Both the position numbers and the translations under genes were made by a program. 19,706 nucleotides of DNA from DATHTK01 sp035463295 (GTDB lineage Bacteria > Actinomycetota > Rubrobacteria > Rubrobacterales > Rubrobacteraceae), in assembly GCA_035463295.1 (NCBI GenBank), contig DATHTK010000004.1, positions 1 through 19,706 of the forward strand, given 5' to 3'. Shown piece after piece: positions 1 to 6,605 of this stretch. The number at the start of each line of letters is the position of its first letter. Positions within the stretch are counted from its first letter, which is position 1. A model generated the notes under the pieces. The model saw only the letters and a program-made list of their open reading frames with translations. It did not search any database and was not told where the DNA came from.

Positions 1-2124
1 CATGCCGATGACGCCGTTCATCGGGGTCCTTATCTCGTGGGACATGTTGGCCAGAAACTCGCTCTTGGCCCGGCTGGCCTCCTCGGCGGCCTCCCTGGCC
101 TTTTGCATCTCTTCTTCGGCCCGCTTGCGCTCGGTTATGTCGACCATGAACCCCTGCCAGTAGCGGGAGCCGTCCGGTTCCTCGACGATCACCGATTCGT
201 TTCGCACCCACACCGTGCGCCCGTCCCGGTGAAGCACCCGGTACTCCGTCACGGAGACCTCCCCCGGCTCAAGGGATCTCTCGTCTTCGGCCCGCATCCG
301 CTCCCGATCTTCGGGGTGCACCATGCGCCACCTGAGGTACGGATCCTCGAAATCCTCGGAGGAGTAGCCCGTCAACGTTTCGAGCTGCGGGCTGATATAG
401 GTTGCGGCATCTGGGCTTCCGATCTCCTGTAGATAGGTAACCGCAGGCATCCGCTCGACCAGCGTGCGGTACCTGCTCTCGGCCCGCCGCAACTGCTCCT
501 CGGCCTCCTTGCGCTCCGTCACATCGGTCAGGATGCCCTGTACGAACAGTGGCTCGCCGGTCTCATCCCGCACGAGCACGGTCTCCTCCCGCACCCACAC
601 CACCGAGCCGTCCTTGGCGAACAGCCGGTACTCTTCGTCGACCGGTCCACCCTCCCTCTCGAAGCGCTCGTCAGAGGCGAGGGTCAGCTCTCTGTCATCG
701 GGGTGCAGCCGCTCCCGCCACAACCTGCCCGCCACCCACTCCTCCGGGGTGTACCCGAGCATCGTCTCTATCTGTGGGCTTATGTAGAGGGACTCCGCAG
801 AGCCGCCGGCACGGTCGACGAAGATGACGGCAGGGATCTGCTCGACGAGAGTGCGGTAGCGCTTCTCGGCCTCCTGCAGGGCCTCCTCCGCCTTCTTGCG
901 GTCGGTTATGTCGGTCTGGACTCCCAGCCAGTAGAGTGCCACTCCCTCGTCGTCTTTCACGAGTGTGGCCTCGTCTCTTATCCACAATGTGCGCTCATCC
1001 TTGGCAAACTGTCGGTACTCCATGACGAACGGCTCGCCCGTCTCGTTGGTGCGACGATCCTCGGCCAGAACACGCTCCAGGTCGTCGGGATGGATGATCT
1101 CGACCCAGAGGTCGGGGTCTTCGAGGGCCTCTTCGGGGGTGTAGCCGAAGATCCGCTCGAACTGGGGGCTGAGGTAGGTGGTGCGGCTGGGCTCCCCTGG
1201 CTCTTGCAGGTAAGTGATCACCGGTATCCGCTCTACCAGCGTGCGGTAGCGCTCCTCGGCCGCGCGCATATGCACCTCGATCGCCGTGCGATCGGTGATG
1301 TCGTGAACGGTTCCCACCATCCTCGACGGCTCACCGTCCTCACCCCGGGCCACCTCGGCCCGGCGGTGTACCCACCTCACCTCGCCGTCGGACCTCACTA
1401 TGCGGTGTTGGATGTCGTAGGGCCTGCGTCCCTCCAGAGCATGCTCCATGGCCTCCTGGAGGAGAGTCCGGTCTTCGGGGTGGACCACCCCCATCAACCG
1501 CTCGATGGCGGGAACTATCTCTCCCGGCTCGAAGCCGTGGATACGAAAGGTCTCTTCTGACCACCAGATCTCATCGGTCTTGACGTCCCACTCCCACGTA
1601 CCGAGGTGGGCGATGCGCTGGGACTTGGCCAGGCTCGCTTCGCTTCTCTTGAGCGCCTCCTCGGCCTCCTTGCGCCTCGTGATGTCCCGCACGCTTATCA
1701 CGACGCCCCTGACGAGCGGGTCGTCCAGCCGGTTGTTGCAGAGAACCTCGACGTGCCGCCAGGAACCGTCGAGAGCACGGACCCGAAACTCGAGGGGCGG
1801 CAGCTCGTCGGCAGCGCTACGCAGGGTCTCGGCGAAGGCGGAGAAGGCATCCTCGACCTCGTCGGGGTGGACGTAGGAGAAGACGCTCGTCCTGACGACG
1901 TTCTCTGGCAGGTGACCCAGCACCCTCTCCACAGCTGGGCTCACGTAGTGGATCGTGCCATCCTCCGCTAGGAGCGCCATGATGTCGGAGGAGTGCTCTA
2001 CCATGGAGCGCATCAGGCCATCGGTCTTCGCGGGGGACAAAGGAGCACCTGCTGCCCTCTCGGCGCTTGGCGGTATGTAGAACGTGCGCTTACGGCGCTC
2101 TTCTTGCGGCCCCTCAGGCTCCAC
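1..2124 (-). CDS. Multi-PAS sensor histidine kinase, N-terminal 708 residues (C-terminus outside window)
   Basis: Reading the minus strand from GTG at 2124 gives an open frame that runs off the left edge. It contains five consecutive PAS modules at about residues 40-148, 165-285, 294-408, 423-538 and 551-668. Several are joined by the usual D-I-T-(D/E)-R-(K/R)-x-A-E-E linker helices, and PAS3-5 each open with RYRTLVE. The second has the GTWEWD pattern of PAS_3-type domains. A HisKA dimerisation helix follows, with the H box FLANMSHEIRTPMNG; the phospho-acceptor is His696. The ATPase domain and any receiver lie beyond the edge. No membrane segment is visible, so it is probably a cytoplasmic sensor. 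The start is chosen because an in-frame TGA lies at 2140-2142 and GGGGAC sits about 7 bases upstream; an ATG at 2013 is the alternative. The ligands of the PAS domains cannot be told from sequence. Confidence 0.93.
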   Translation of the reverse strand, partial: MEPEGPQEERRKRTFYIPPSAERAAGAPLSPAKTDGLMRSMVEHSSDIMALLAEDGTIHYVSPAVERVLGHLPENVVRTSVFSYVHPDEVEDAFSAFAETLRSAADELPPLEFRVRALDGSWRHVEVLCNNRLDDPLVRGVVISVRDITRRKEAEEALKRSEASLAKSQRIAHLGTWEWDVKTDEIWWSEETFRIHGFEPGEIVPAIERLMGVVHPEDRTLLQEAMEHALEGRRPYDIQHRIVRSDGEVRWVHRRAEVARGEDGEPSRMVGTVHDITDRTAIEVHMRAAEERYRTLVERIPVITYLQEPGEPSRTTYLSPQFERIFGYTPEEALEDPDLWVEIIHPDDLERVLAEDRRTNETGEPFVMEYRQFAKDERTLWIRDEATLVKDDEGVALYWLGVQTDITDRKKAEEALQEAEKRYRTLVEQIPAVIFVDRAGGSAESLYISPQIETMLGYTPEEWVAGRLWRERLHPDDRELTLASDERFEREGGPVDEEYRLFAKDGSVVWVREETVLVRDETGEPLFVQGILTDVTERKEAEEQLRRAESRYRTLVERMPAVTYLQEIGSPDAATYISPQLETLTGYSSEDFEDPYLRWRMVHPEDRERMRAEDERSLEPGEVSVTEYRVLHRDGRTVWVRNESVIVEEPDGSRYWQGFMVDITERKRAEEEMQKAREAAEEASRAKSEFLANMSHEIRTPMNGVIGM

Positions 2125-2291
2125 GCTAGATGTCCCCGATCATCCAGAAGTGTTCGGAAGCACAGTATACAGGGCTCTTCCTCTCTTGCGAGGTGCACGC
2201 TACCACCCGGGGCCGGGTAGGAGGCAGTCTCGCCCTACAAGCTCGGGATGACGTGCGAGCGCCCTTCCCTCACCATCCCGTCCGAAAGGTA

Positions 2292-2331
2292 CTATAGCTA
2301 TAGACTCCTACCAACTGTCGGATAGACTGTC
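2292..2331. promoter_or_regulatory. Palindrome and direct repeats in the divergent intergenic region
   Basis: The 271-base gap between the kinase and the HTH gene is AT-richer than its surroundings. It holds a perfect 12-base palindrome CTATAGCTATAG at 2292-2303. Two ACTGTC copies follow at 2314-2319 and 2326-2331, spaced exactly 12 bases apart, so they lie roughly on one face of the helix. ATAGACT also occurs twice (2300-2306 and 2322-2328). This is a plausible control region for the divergent genes, perhaps an operator of the adjacent HTH protein. No convincing -35/-10 pair could be assigned. Confidence 0.35.
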
Positions 2332-2395
2332 AGTATCGAAAAGGCGCGAAGCGGCTTGATGGCGGAGGATACACAGTGATGCGGAGATCAGGCTA

Positions 2396-2962
2396 GTGGA
2401 GGAGCGATCTCCTTACGGCTTCTACACGCCTGCGCAAGCTGCGCACATCCTGCGCCTGACCCCGACCCGTGTGCGCCAACTTCTCCAAAATGGAGAGCTA
2501 GAAGGAGCGCGCGACGAAGCCGGGCATTGGTCGATCCCCGACCGCGTAGTACATGAACGCTTGGAGCGTCTTCGCCGCGAGAGTTATCTAGAAGCGGTGG
2601 GCTACGATCCCTCAAGTGGCCGCGAGAAGCAGGAGTTGATAGACGAGCTACGCGACCGCGTGCGATCCCTTGAGCATCGCTTGGGTGAAGGGGAGGAATC
2701 CCGTAGGCGTGCCGACACCATCATCGCGCAGCTCACGCAGGCCAACGTCGCCCTCAACGAGCGGCTGCGAGAGCTGGAGGCCCCGGCCCCACACCCGGGA
2801 GCCTCCGAGAGCCGCGAGGAGCCCTCTGAGAGCGCCGCCGAGGCCACGCCCGGCAGGTTGGGCGGTAAAGTCGCTTCAGCGACCTCTGCGCAGCCCTTTA
2901 CAGAGAAGGAACCGCCACGTCGCCGGTCCTGGTGGCGGGAGTTCTTCGGGTTCGGGCAGTAG
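2396..2962 (+). CDS. Excisionase/MerR-like HTH protein with coiled coil and WWR tail
   Basis: This 188-residue protein starts at GTG 2396, the first start codon after an in-frame TGA at 2357-2359, with GGAG about 10 bases upstream. Residues 9-55 form a winged HTH of the excisionase/MerR type (YTPAQAAHILRLTPTRVRQL, then a wing ending GHWSIP). Residues about 60-130 are a charged coiled coil with heptad leucines. A low-complexity Pro/Ser/Glu linker follows. The protein ends in a basic aromatic tail, RRRSWWREFFGFGQ. A DNA-binding role is well supported. Whether it acts as an excisionase, a partition-type adaptor or a repressor is open. Its position in an accessory stretch that ends in an integrase remnant favours a mobile-element origin. 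The tail resembles the end of the protein at 4061-4387. Confidence 0.8.
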   Translation: MEERSPYGFYTPAQAAHILRLTPTRVRQLLQNGELEGARDEAGHWSIPDRVVHERLERLRRESYLEAVGYDPSSGREKQELIDELRDRVRSLEHRLGEGEESRRRADTIIAQLTQANVALNERLRELEAPAPHPGASESREEPSESAAEATPGRLGGKVASATSAQPFTEKEPPRRRSWWREFFGFGQ

Positions 2963-2963
2963 C

Positions 2964-3182
2964 GTGGACGACCGCGAGCGCAAGGCTGCTATGGCACAGC
3001 ATCTGTCTCGCGCCGAAGACGAGTTGAGGTCAGCCCAGAGATTCCTCGCGCCGCCGGGCGAAGTCCAGGGAACGGAACTTGCTCTGGCCCAGGCTCTAGC
3101 CAACGCGAGGGACGCAGTGGCCGACGCCTTGGATACCGTTTCTTCGGTGGCTGACCCGAAAGGAGATGGCGGCGGAGAGTAG
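2964..3182 (+). CDS. Small helical protein of unknown function
   Basis: This 72-residue ORF begins with GTG at 2964, one base after the stop of the HTH gene, so the two are probably cotranscribed and coupled. An ATG at 2991 (MAQHLSRAEDEL) is an alternative start; neither has a strong ribosome site. The sequence is mostly predicted amphipathic helix, with a heptad-like stretch and a second Ala-rich helix around a central APPGE turn. It has no cysteines and no membrane segment. I do not recognise the family. Confidence 0.5.
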   Translation: MDDRERKAAMAQHLSRAEDELRSAQRFLAPPGEVQGTELALAQALANARDAVADALDTVSSVADPKGDGGGE

Positions 3183-3315
3183 ACTCCTCGACGACCGGGA
3201 CGCAGCAGGAGATCGCCCGCGACCCCCAGGGGTACGTCGCCGCCCGTCCGAGGAACGCCATACAAGAGCGAAGAACTCCGGCACCGTGAGCGCCTCTCCG
3301 TAGCTCCGTAGACGT

Positions 3316-3501
3316 CTACCCTTCCCTACCCGCACGTACGCTCCTCGCCCGCTCCTGCCCAAAGAGGTAGAGACTCACCAAGAAAAGGACTATGCTCACT
3401 ACGTGAATGGCCGTGCTCGACCTCCCCTCCGGAAGCCATAGACCAATCAACATCAGGGTCAGAGCAGCGAAAGCTATCCACAAGCCAGGTCCTTCTCTCA
3501 T
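3316..3501 (-). CDS. Small two-helix membrane protein
   Basis: This 61-residue minus-strand ORF starts at ATG 3501, with AGGAAA about 8 bases upstream; an ATG at 3558 would add a poorly supported basic extension. Two hydrophobic helices are clear: residues about 6-22 (LWIAFAALTLMLIGLWL) and 32-47 (VVSIVLFLVSLYLFG). A short polar loop joins them and the tail is basic (RARSVRAGREG). By the positive-inside rule both ends should face the cytoplasm. It converges with the gene ending at 3182. The function is unknown. Confidence 0.6.
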   Translation of the reverse strand: MREGPGLWIAFAALTLMLIGLWLPEGRSSTAIHVVSIVLFLVSLYLFGQERARSVRAGREG

Positions 3502-3661
3502 GTCCTCGTTTCCTACTTTCCGTCGAGACAACCGAGACTTTGTTCTCCGTTCCCTCATTGTGTTGTGGCCTCATGCCTACCATGCCGGTCGGTAGATATC
3601 ATACCCACGAGGGAGCGAAAGGTCTGTATGCGAGGTCTGGCCGCTGAATTGCGTACGCACG

Positions 3662-3841
3662 ATGGGGCGCGCCAGAAAAGTGGAGGGTCGAGCAGACCAC
3701 GAGGGAGGCGAACGACCTACGAGCCACGCGCAGACCCCCCAAGAGGCAGCACGTCTCCTTGCGGTTGGATCGGAGATGGAAGGCCTCGGGATGGTCTGGG
3801 AGGAGTCGCGCCATCTCCTCGCCGGAGCGCCACCCATGTGA
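3662..3841 (+). CDS. Possible 59-residue ORF
   Basis: An ATG at 3662 opens a frame ending in TGA at 3839-3841, only two bases before a strong hairpin. That is the position expected of a transcription end after a real gene. The protein contains TPQEAARLLAV, which resembles the first helix of excisionase-type HTH domains (compare TPAQAAHIL in the protein at 2396). The rest does not complete such a fold, so it may be a decayed HTH gene. No ribosome site is visible. Treat it as tentative. Confidence 0.3.
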   Translation: MGRARKVEGRADHEGGERPTSHAQTPQEAARLLAVGSEMEGLGMVWEESRHLLAGAPPM

Positions 3842-3843
3842 AA

Positions 3844-3873
3844 AGCCCCGCCTCACCTTCTAGTGGCGGGGCT
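3844..3873 (-). terminator. GC-rich hairpin, T-run on minus strand
   Basis: A perfect 9-bp stem is formed by AGCCCCGCC (3844-3852) and GGCGGGGCT (3865-3873) around a 12-base loop. On the minus strand it is followed by TTTT, so it fits an intrinsic terminator for leftward transcripts. On the plus strand it lies directly after the stop at 3841 but lacks a T-run. Confidence 0.55.
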
Positions 3874-3878
3874 GGTCG

Positions 3879-3910
3879 ATAGCCCCCTGAGCGATCGCAA
3901 GGGCTATTTT
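3879..3910 (+). terminator. Probable intrinsic terminator
   Basis: ATAGCCC (3879-3885) pairs with GGGCTAT (3901-3907) around a 15-base loop that itself contains the palindrome GCGATCGC. The stem runs into TTTT at 3907-3910, as in a rightward intrinsic terminator. It lies 6 bases from the preceding hairpin, giving a back-to-back pair. Confidence 0.5.
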
Positions 3911-4060
3911 CGGAAGCTGGGGCGGTCAGCCGTTAAGGGTTTTCTTCAAATGTACCGAAAACACTATTGTGGTACGAAGGATCAGCAGTTCCGACAGAAG
4001 GCCGTCAGAGGGCACGGTAGCAGTTGTGCACATCCCATCGAACAGAGGGTGGCGGTAAGG

Positions 4061-4387
4061 GTGAACCTGGAGTCGCTTAGCCTACTTCTAGCGGGACTCG
4101 CCCTCACAGTAAACCTCGTAATCCTAATCGTCGTCTGGCGGGTATTGCTCGATACGGGCAGGACGAGGAAGGCGGGCGACGAGCGGTTGGAAATACTGCG
4201 CGAGCAGCAGGAACGCCTAAGGTACATGAACACGGAGCGCAGCGTGTTGAAGGAGGAACTGGAAAGGCTGCGTCAGGTGATCGACGAAAGGGAAAACGGA
4301 CGGCAACTCGCACTCCCGGCCCCTGACGAACTCGGAGAGCAGCACAAGTACCCGTGGTGGCGACGCATGTTGCGATCGAGGTTCTGA
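4061..4387 (+). CDS. Membrane-anchored coiled-coil protein with WWR tail
   Basis: The frame is open from further upstream, but only the part after GTG 4061 looks coding; GAGG lies 9 bases before it. The 108-residue product starts with one transmembrane helix (about residues 4-30, LLLAGLALTVNLVILIVVW). A charged coiled coil follows at about 35-82 (RLEILREQQERLRYM and ERLRQVIDERE). It ends in a basic aromatic tail, PWWRRMLRSRF. The layout suggests a cytoplasmic coiled coil tethered to the membrane. The tail matches in style the HTH protein at 2396-2962, hinting that the two act together or share an ancestor. The family is not recognised. Confidence 0.65.
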   Translation: MNLESLSLLLAGLALTVNLVILIVVWRVLLDTGRTRKAGDERLEILREQQERLRYMNTERSVLKEELERLRQVIDERENGRQLALPAPDELGEQHKYPWWRRMLRSRF

Positions 4388-4407
4388 GAAGAGAGACCTG
4401 CTCTTCT
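4387..4407. terminator. Hairpin shared by two convergent stops
   Basis: AGAAGAG (4387-4393) and CTCTTCT (4401-4407) form a 7-bp stem with a 7-base loop. It spans the last base of the plus-strand TGA (4385-4387) and part of the minus-strand TAG (4406-4408). It could serve as a weak bidirectional terminator. There is no T-run on either side. Confidence 0.35.
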
Positions 4408-4627
4408 ACGAACGTAGCACTGCGACGAGGGCCGCCAGCCCGACGACGATAGCGGTAACTAACGCTGCCAGCCTGCCGGTCCATGCCCAGGCGAAGGTGC
4501 ACCCGAGTTGGAGGGCGAGCAACGCCCATACACTCCATCCCCTCCTCGAACGCCTGGAGCGCCGCTCCCGTCTGGTTACCCGCCGCTTCAGGCGGGCTTC
4601 CGATGTCTCTCTTCGTAATCTGCCCAA
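4406..4627 (-). CDS. Small basic membrane protein
   Basis: The C-terminal part of this frame is convincing. A strongly basic Arg-rich stretch is followed by two hydrophobic helices (WSVWALLALQLGCTFAWAW and LAALVTAIVVGLAALVAVL). The start is uncertain: TTG at 4627 lies inside the upstream gene, and a CTG overlapping that gene's TGA is also possible. In either case it overlaps the gene ending at 4588, so the two are probably translationally coupled. The function is unknown. Confidence 0.45.
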   Translation of the reverse strand: MGRLRRETSEARLKRRVTRRERRSRRSRRGWSVWALLALQLGCTFAWAWTGRLAALVTAIVVGLAALVAVLRS

Positions 4628-4800
4628 GCGACTCTGGATACTTCGGAAGGAAGCGCGCCTCGGGCGCTGAACGTCGCCACCATCGGGCCGAGGTCCCTGC
4701 GCAAAAGGAGCACGTCGGTCCCGAACTCCAGACTGTAGCCGGGCGGGAGACTCAACTTGTTCTCCCGGTAGGCTTCCCACGCCCTCAGCTTGTCCACCAC
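4588..4800 (-). CDS. Conserved-looking 70-residue protein
   Basis: Tandem GTG codons at 4800 and 4797 follow GGAGGAGAGAAGAC, the best ribosome site in this region. The product has an N-terminal helix (LRAWEAYRENKLSLPPGY), then a beta-hairpin-like segment (DVLLLRRDLGPMVATFSARG) and a final helix (WADYEERHRKP). It is soluble and without cysteines. It overlaps the preceding ORF by about 16 bases and the following one by about 40, suggesting a three-gene coupled operon. I recall this general pattern in small actinobacterial proteins but cannot name a family. Confidence 0.6.
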   Translation of the reverse strand: MVDKLRAWEAYRENKLSLPPGYSLEFGTDVLLLRRDLGPMVATFSARGALPSEVSRVAWADYEERHRKPA

Positions 4801-4997
4801 GTCTTCTCTCCTCCGCCGTAACTGACACCCTCACCCAACACGAAACCGGCCACCGAGGGAGAAAACACCTCGTGTAGCCGGTTGCGCCACTGGCTCACTC
4901 TGTCCTCTAGGCGCCCATCCTTGGGGACAGGGTTCGTAGCCTCTACCTGTGTCCGAGTTTCGTGGTGAAGCCATCCTATTACTGTATCGAGTCCCAT
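4785..4997 (-). CDS. Possible 70-residue ORF at the head of the small minus-strand operon
   Basis: ATG at 4997 opens a frame running to TGA at 4785-4787, which overlaps the strong ribosome site and GTG start of the next gene. The product is soluble, with a helix rich in Trp and His near the start (VIGWLHHETRTQVEA) and a Ser-Gln-Trp helix in the middle. No ribosome site is clear. Main support is the overlapping arrangement with the next gene. Confidence 0.35.
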   Translation of the reverse strand: MGLDTVIGWLHHETRTQVEATNPVPKDGRLEDRVSQWRNRLHEVFSPSVAGFVLGEGVSYGGGEKTWWTS

Positions 4998-5053
4998 GCA
5001 AATCTAGTTGCATCTTTTCGCCGGGGCACAACATCTTGTGCGTTGGTGCGCTC

Positions 5054-5283
5054 CTACTCCTCGAGCGCGTCCTCCATCACCCTCGCGGCGCTCCCCGGCA
5101 TGTCGGGCAGCACCGACTGATAGACGGCGATGGTGGTCGCCACGTCGCCGTGACCCAGCATCTCCGATACTACCCTGACCGGGTCGCCCCTCGACAGCCG
5201 CAGGGTGGCGGCGGTATCAGCGTCTACCCCACCGCCTGCATCTGGAGAGCGTTCAGCTTTTCGAGCTTGACGTTTCCCGGCTG
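5054..5283 (-). pseudogene. Tyrosine recombinase (integrase) remnant with internal deletion
   Basis: Two pieces of a phage-type integrase abut in different frames. The first (5283-5224) reads GNVKLEKLNALQMQAVG then TAG; it matches the end of the N-terminal core-binding domain in style (K-L-x-x-L-x-x-x-x-x-Q). The second (about 5232-5054) reads TAATLRLSRGD, then VRVVSEMLGHGDVATTIAVYQ, then a helical end DALEE and stop. It retains the catalytic LGH histidine and the nucleophilic Tyr, but the RHT box is degraded and most of the catalytic domain (first Arg, Lys) is missing. It cannot be active. It lies 25 bases beyond the 3' end of tRNA-Arg and in the same orientation, as expected for an element integrated at that tRNA. 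Confidence 0.8.
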
Positions 5284-5307
5284 GGAAGGGGGCTCTAGCC
5301 AAGAGAG

Positions 5308-5380
5308 CGGGCCTGGCAGGATTCGAACCTGCGACACACGGCCCCGGAAACCGTTGCTCTATCCCCTGAGCTACAGGCCC
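5308..5380 (-). tRNA. tRNA-Arg (anticodon CCG)
   Basis: A full cloverleaf folds on the minus strand. The acceptor stem is GGGCCTG/CAGGCCC, the D arm GCTC/GAGC, the anticodon stem ACGGT/GCCGT with loop TTCCGGG, and the T arm GCAGG-TTCGAAT-CCTGC. The discriminator is G. The anticodon CCG reads the CGG arginine codon. No CCA is encoded. Its 3' end adjoins the integrase remnant, so it probably served as an attachment site. Confidence 0.96.
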
Positions 5381-5402
5381 ACTGCGGAGGAACCGCCCGG
5401 CA

Positions 5403-5431
5403 ATGTTACCGCAGCGCCTCCCTCTATTCAA
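5403..5431 (-). promoter_or_regulatory. Promoter of tRNA-Arg
   Basis: On the minus strand, TTGAAT (5431-5426) and TAACAT (5408-5403) are separated by 17 bases. This is a good sigma-70-type match, and transcription would start about 16 bases before the mature tRNA. Confidence 0.75.
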
Positions 5432-5437
5432 CGGGCT

Positions 5438-5465
5438 TTGCAATCGTTGGGACAACGTATAAACT
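5438..5465 (+). promoter_or_regulatory. Possible promoter of the phosphoesterase operon
   Basis: TTGCAA (5438-5443) and TAAACT (5460-5465) are 16 bases apart. They lie divergently to the tRNA promoter and about 16 bases before the ATG at 5482. The leader would be very short and has no ribosome site, so translation may be nearly leaderless. Confidence 0.4.
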
Positions 5466-5481
5466 ACGCCGCACCTGAGCT

Positions 5482-6201
5482 ATGTACGCGGTGATCTCGG
5501 ACATCCACGGCAACCTGGAGGCGCTCGAGGCCGTTCTCGGGGACCTGCCCCAAGATGTAGGAACGGTCTACTGCCTCGGCGACGTTATCGGCTACGGGGC
5601 GAGCCCGAACGAGTGCTGCGACGTCGTGCGCGAGTCGGGGATGCCGGTGATCTCCGGGAACCACGACCTCGCCGTTACCGACCTCTCGACTGACCTCGAC
5701 TGGTTCAATCCGGTCGCCGCGGCGGCGGTGCGCTGGACGCGCGAGCACCTGAGCGAGGAGAACGCCGAGTTCTTGCGGAGCCGGCCGCGCATGATGCAGA
5801 GCAGGGACGCGCTCTTCGTGCACGGTTCGATCCGCGACCCGGACGAGTACATCATCAACAGCATCTCGGCCGAGGAGAACCTGCAGATCCTGAGGAGCGA
5901 GTACCGGGGGGTCCCGATCTGCTACTTCGGCCACACCCACGTCAAGACGGTGGCTCCGTCGCCGAACGGACCCGTGATCGGGGCGCACACCCTCGACCTG
6001 AGCGCGAACGGCCCCTACCTCGTCAACCCGGGCTCCGTCGGCCAGCCGCGCGACGGGGACACCTTTGCGTCCTACGTCGTAGCCGAGGGATCGCGGGTGA
6101 CGTACCGCTTCGTCGAGTACGATATAGAGAGAGCGCAGGCGAAGATCCGGGCCGCCGGCCTCCCGGAGATGCTCGCCGAACGCCTCGCCGTCGGCCGCTA
6201 G
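5482..6201 (+). CDS. Calcineurin-like metallophosphoesterase
   Basis: This 239-residue protein has all the metal-binding motifs of the calcineurin-like family in order: DIH (Asp7, His9), GD (Asp34), GNHD (59-62), the VHG His114 and GHTH (150-153). The length and the GDVIGYGASPN segment fit the YfcE/ApaH-related single-domain phosphodiesterase group, which uses two metal ions to hydrolyse phosphoesters; the substrate cannot be told. It is cytoplasmic, without a signal peptide. The ATG is the first codon of MYAVISDIHGN and leaves no room for an N-terminal extension in the family pattern. It leads a three-gene operon, with 12 bases to the next start. Confidence 0.92.
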   Translation: MYAVISDIHGNLEALEAVLGDLPQDVGTVYCLGDVIGYGASPNECCDVVRESGMPVISGNHDLAVTDLSTDLDWFNPVAAAAVRWTREHLSEENAEFLRSRPRMMQSRDALFVHGSIRDPDEYIINSISAEENLQILRSEYRGVPICYFGHTHVKTVAPSPNGPVIGAHTLDLSANGPYLVNPGSVGQPRDGDTFASYVVAEGSRVTYRFVEYDIERAQAKIRAAGLPEMLAERLAVGR

Positions 6202-6213
6202 GCCGTCCCGGCC

Positions 6214-6600
6214 GTGGAACCTTCTTTTCCGAGGCTCTTTACCGTAGAAGAAGCGAATGCTCTGCTGCCGGCCCTGAGAGAGATCCTCGGCGACGTCGCC
6301 TTCCACCGGGACGCCATGCGCGAGAAGGCACCGCACCTCGAGCCCATCTTGAGGTCCGCTGGCGCTAACGGCGGAGGCAGGGTCGGCTCCGAGTACGGCG
6401 TCGAGGCGTACAACCTCTATCGTGCGATAGAGCGCATCCGGGCTCTAGGCGTGTTGCTCAAGGACCTGGACACCGGTCTCCTGGACTTCCCGCACGAGCG
6501 GGACGGGCGCGTGGTCTTTCTCTGCTGGCGACCGCCCGAGGAGAGCATCGCCTTCTGGCACGAGATAGACGCCGGCTACGGGGGCCGGCAACCCCTCTAG
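6214..6600 (+). CDS. DUF2203 family protein
   Basis: This 128-residue protein starts at GTG 6214, 12 bases after the phosphoesterase. It opens with LFTVEEANALLPALREI, typical of DUF2203 proteins. It closes with the family's DFPHERDGRVVFLCW and ESIAFWHEIDAGYGGRQPL blocks. The family is widespread and small, and its function is not established. The first half is helical; the second half, with conserved Trp and His residues, probably forms a compact fold. No membrane segment or signal peptide is seen. The very short gaps on both sides place it in an operon with dtd. Confidence 0.9.
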   Translation: MEPSFPRLFTVEEANALLPALREILGDVAFHRDAMREKAPHLEPILRSAGANGGGRVGSEYGVEAYNLYRAIERIRALGVLLKDLDTGLLDFPHERDGRVVFLCWRPPEESIAFWHEIDAGYGGRQPL

Positions 6601-6605
6601 CCCTC

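Noticed and set aside
703..1560. 285-residue plus-strand ORF
   Set aside because: Antisense shadow of the PAS domains.
3952..3975. GTACC/GGTAC inverted repeat
   Set aside because: Only 5-bp arms with a 14-base spacer; too weak to call an operator or attachment site.
5054..5455. 133-residue minus-strand ORF covering the tRNA and integrase piece
   Set aside because: Its first half is the translation of the tRNA-Arg gene and its leader; only the last third is integrase-like, listed as a pseudogene.
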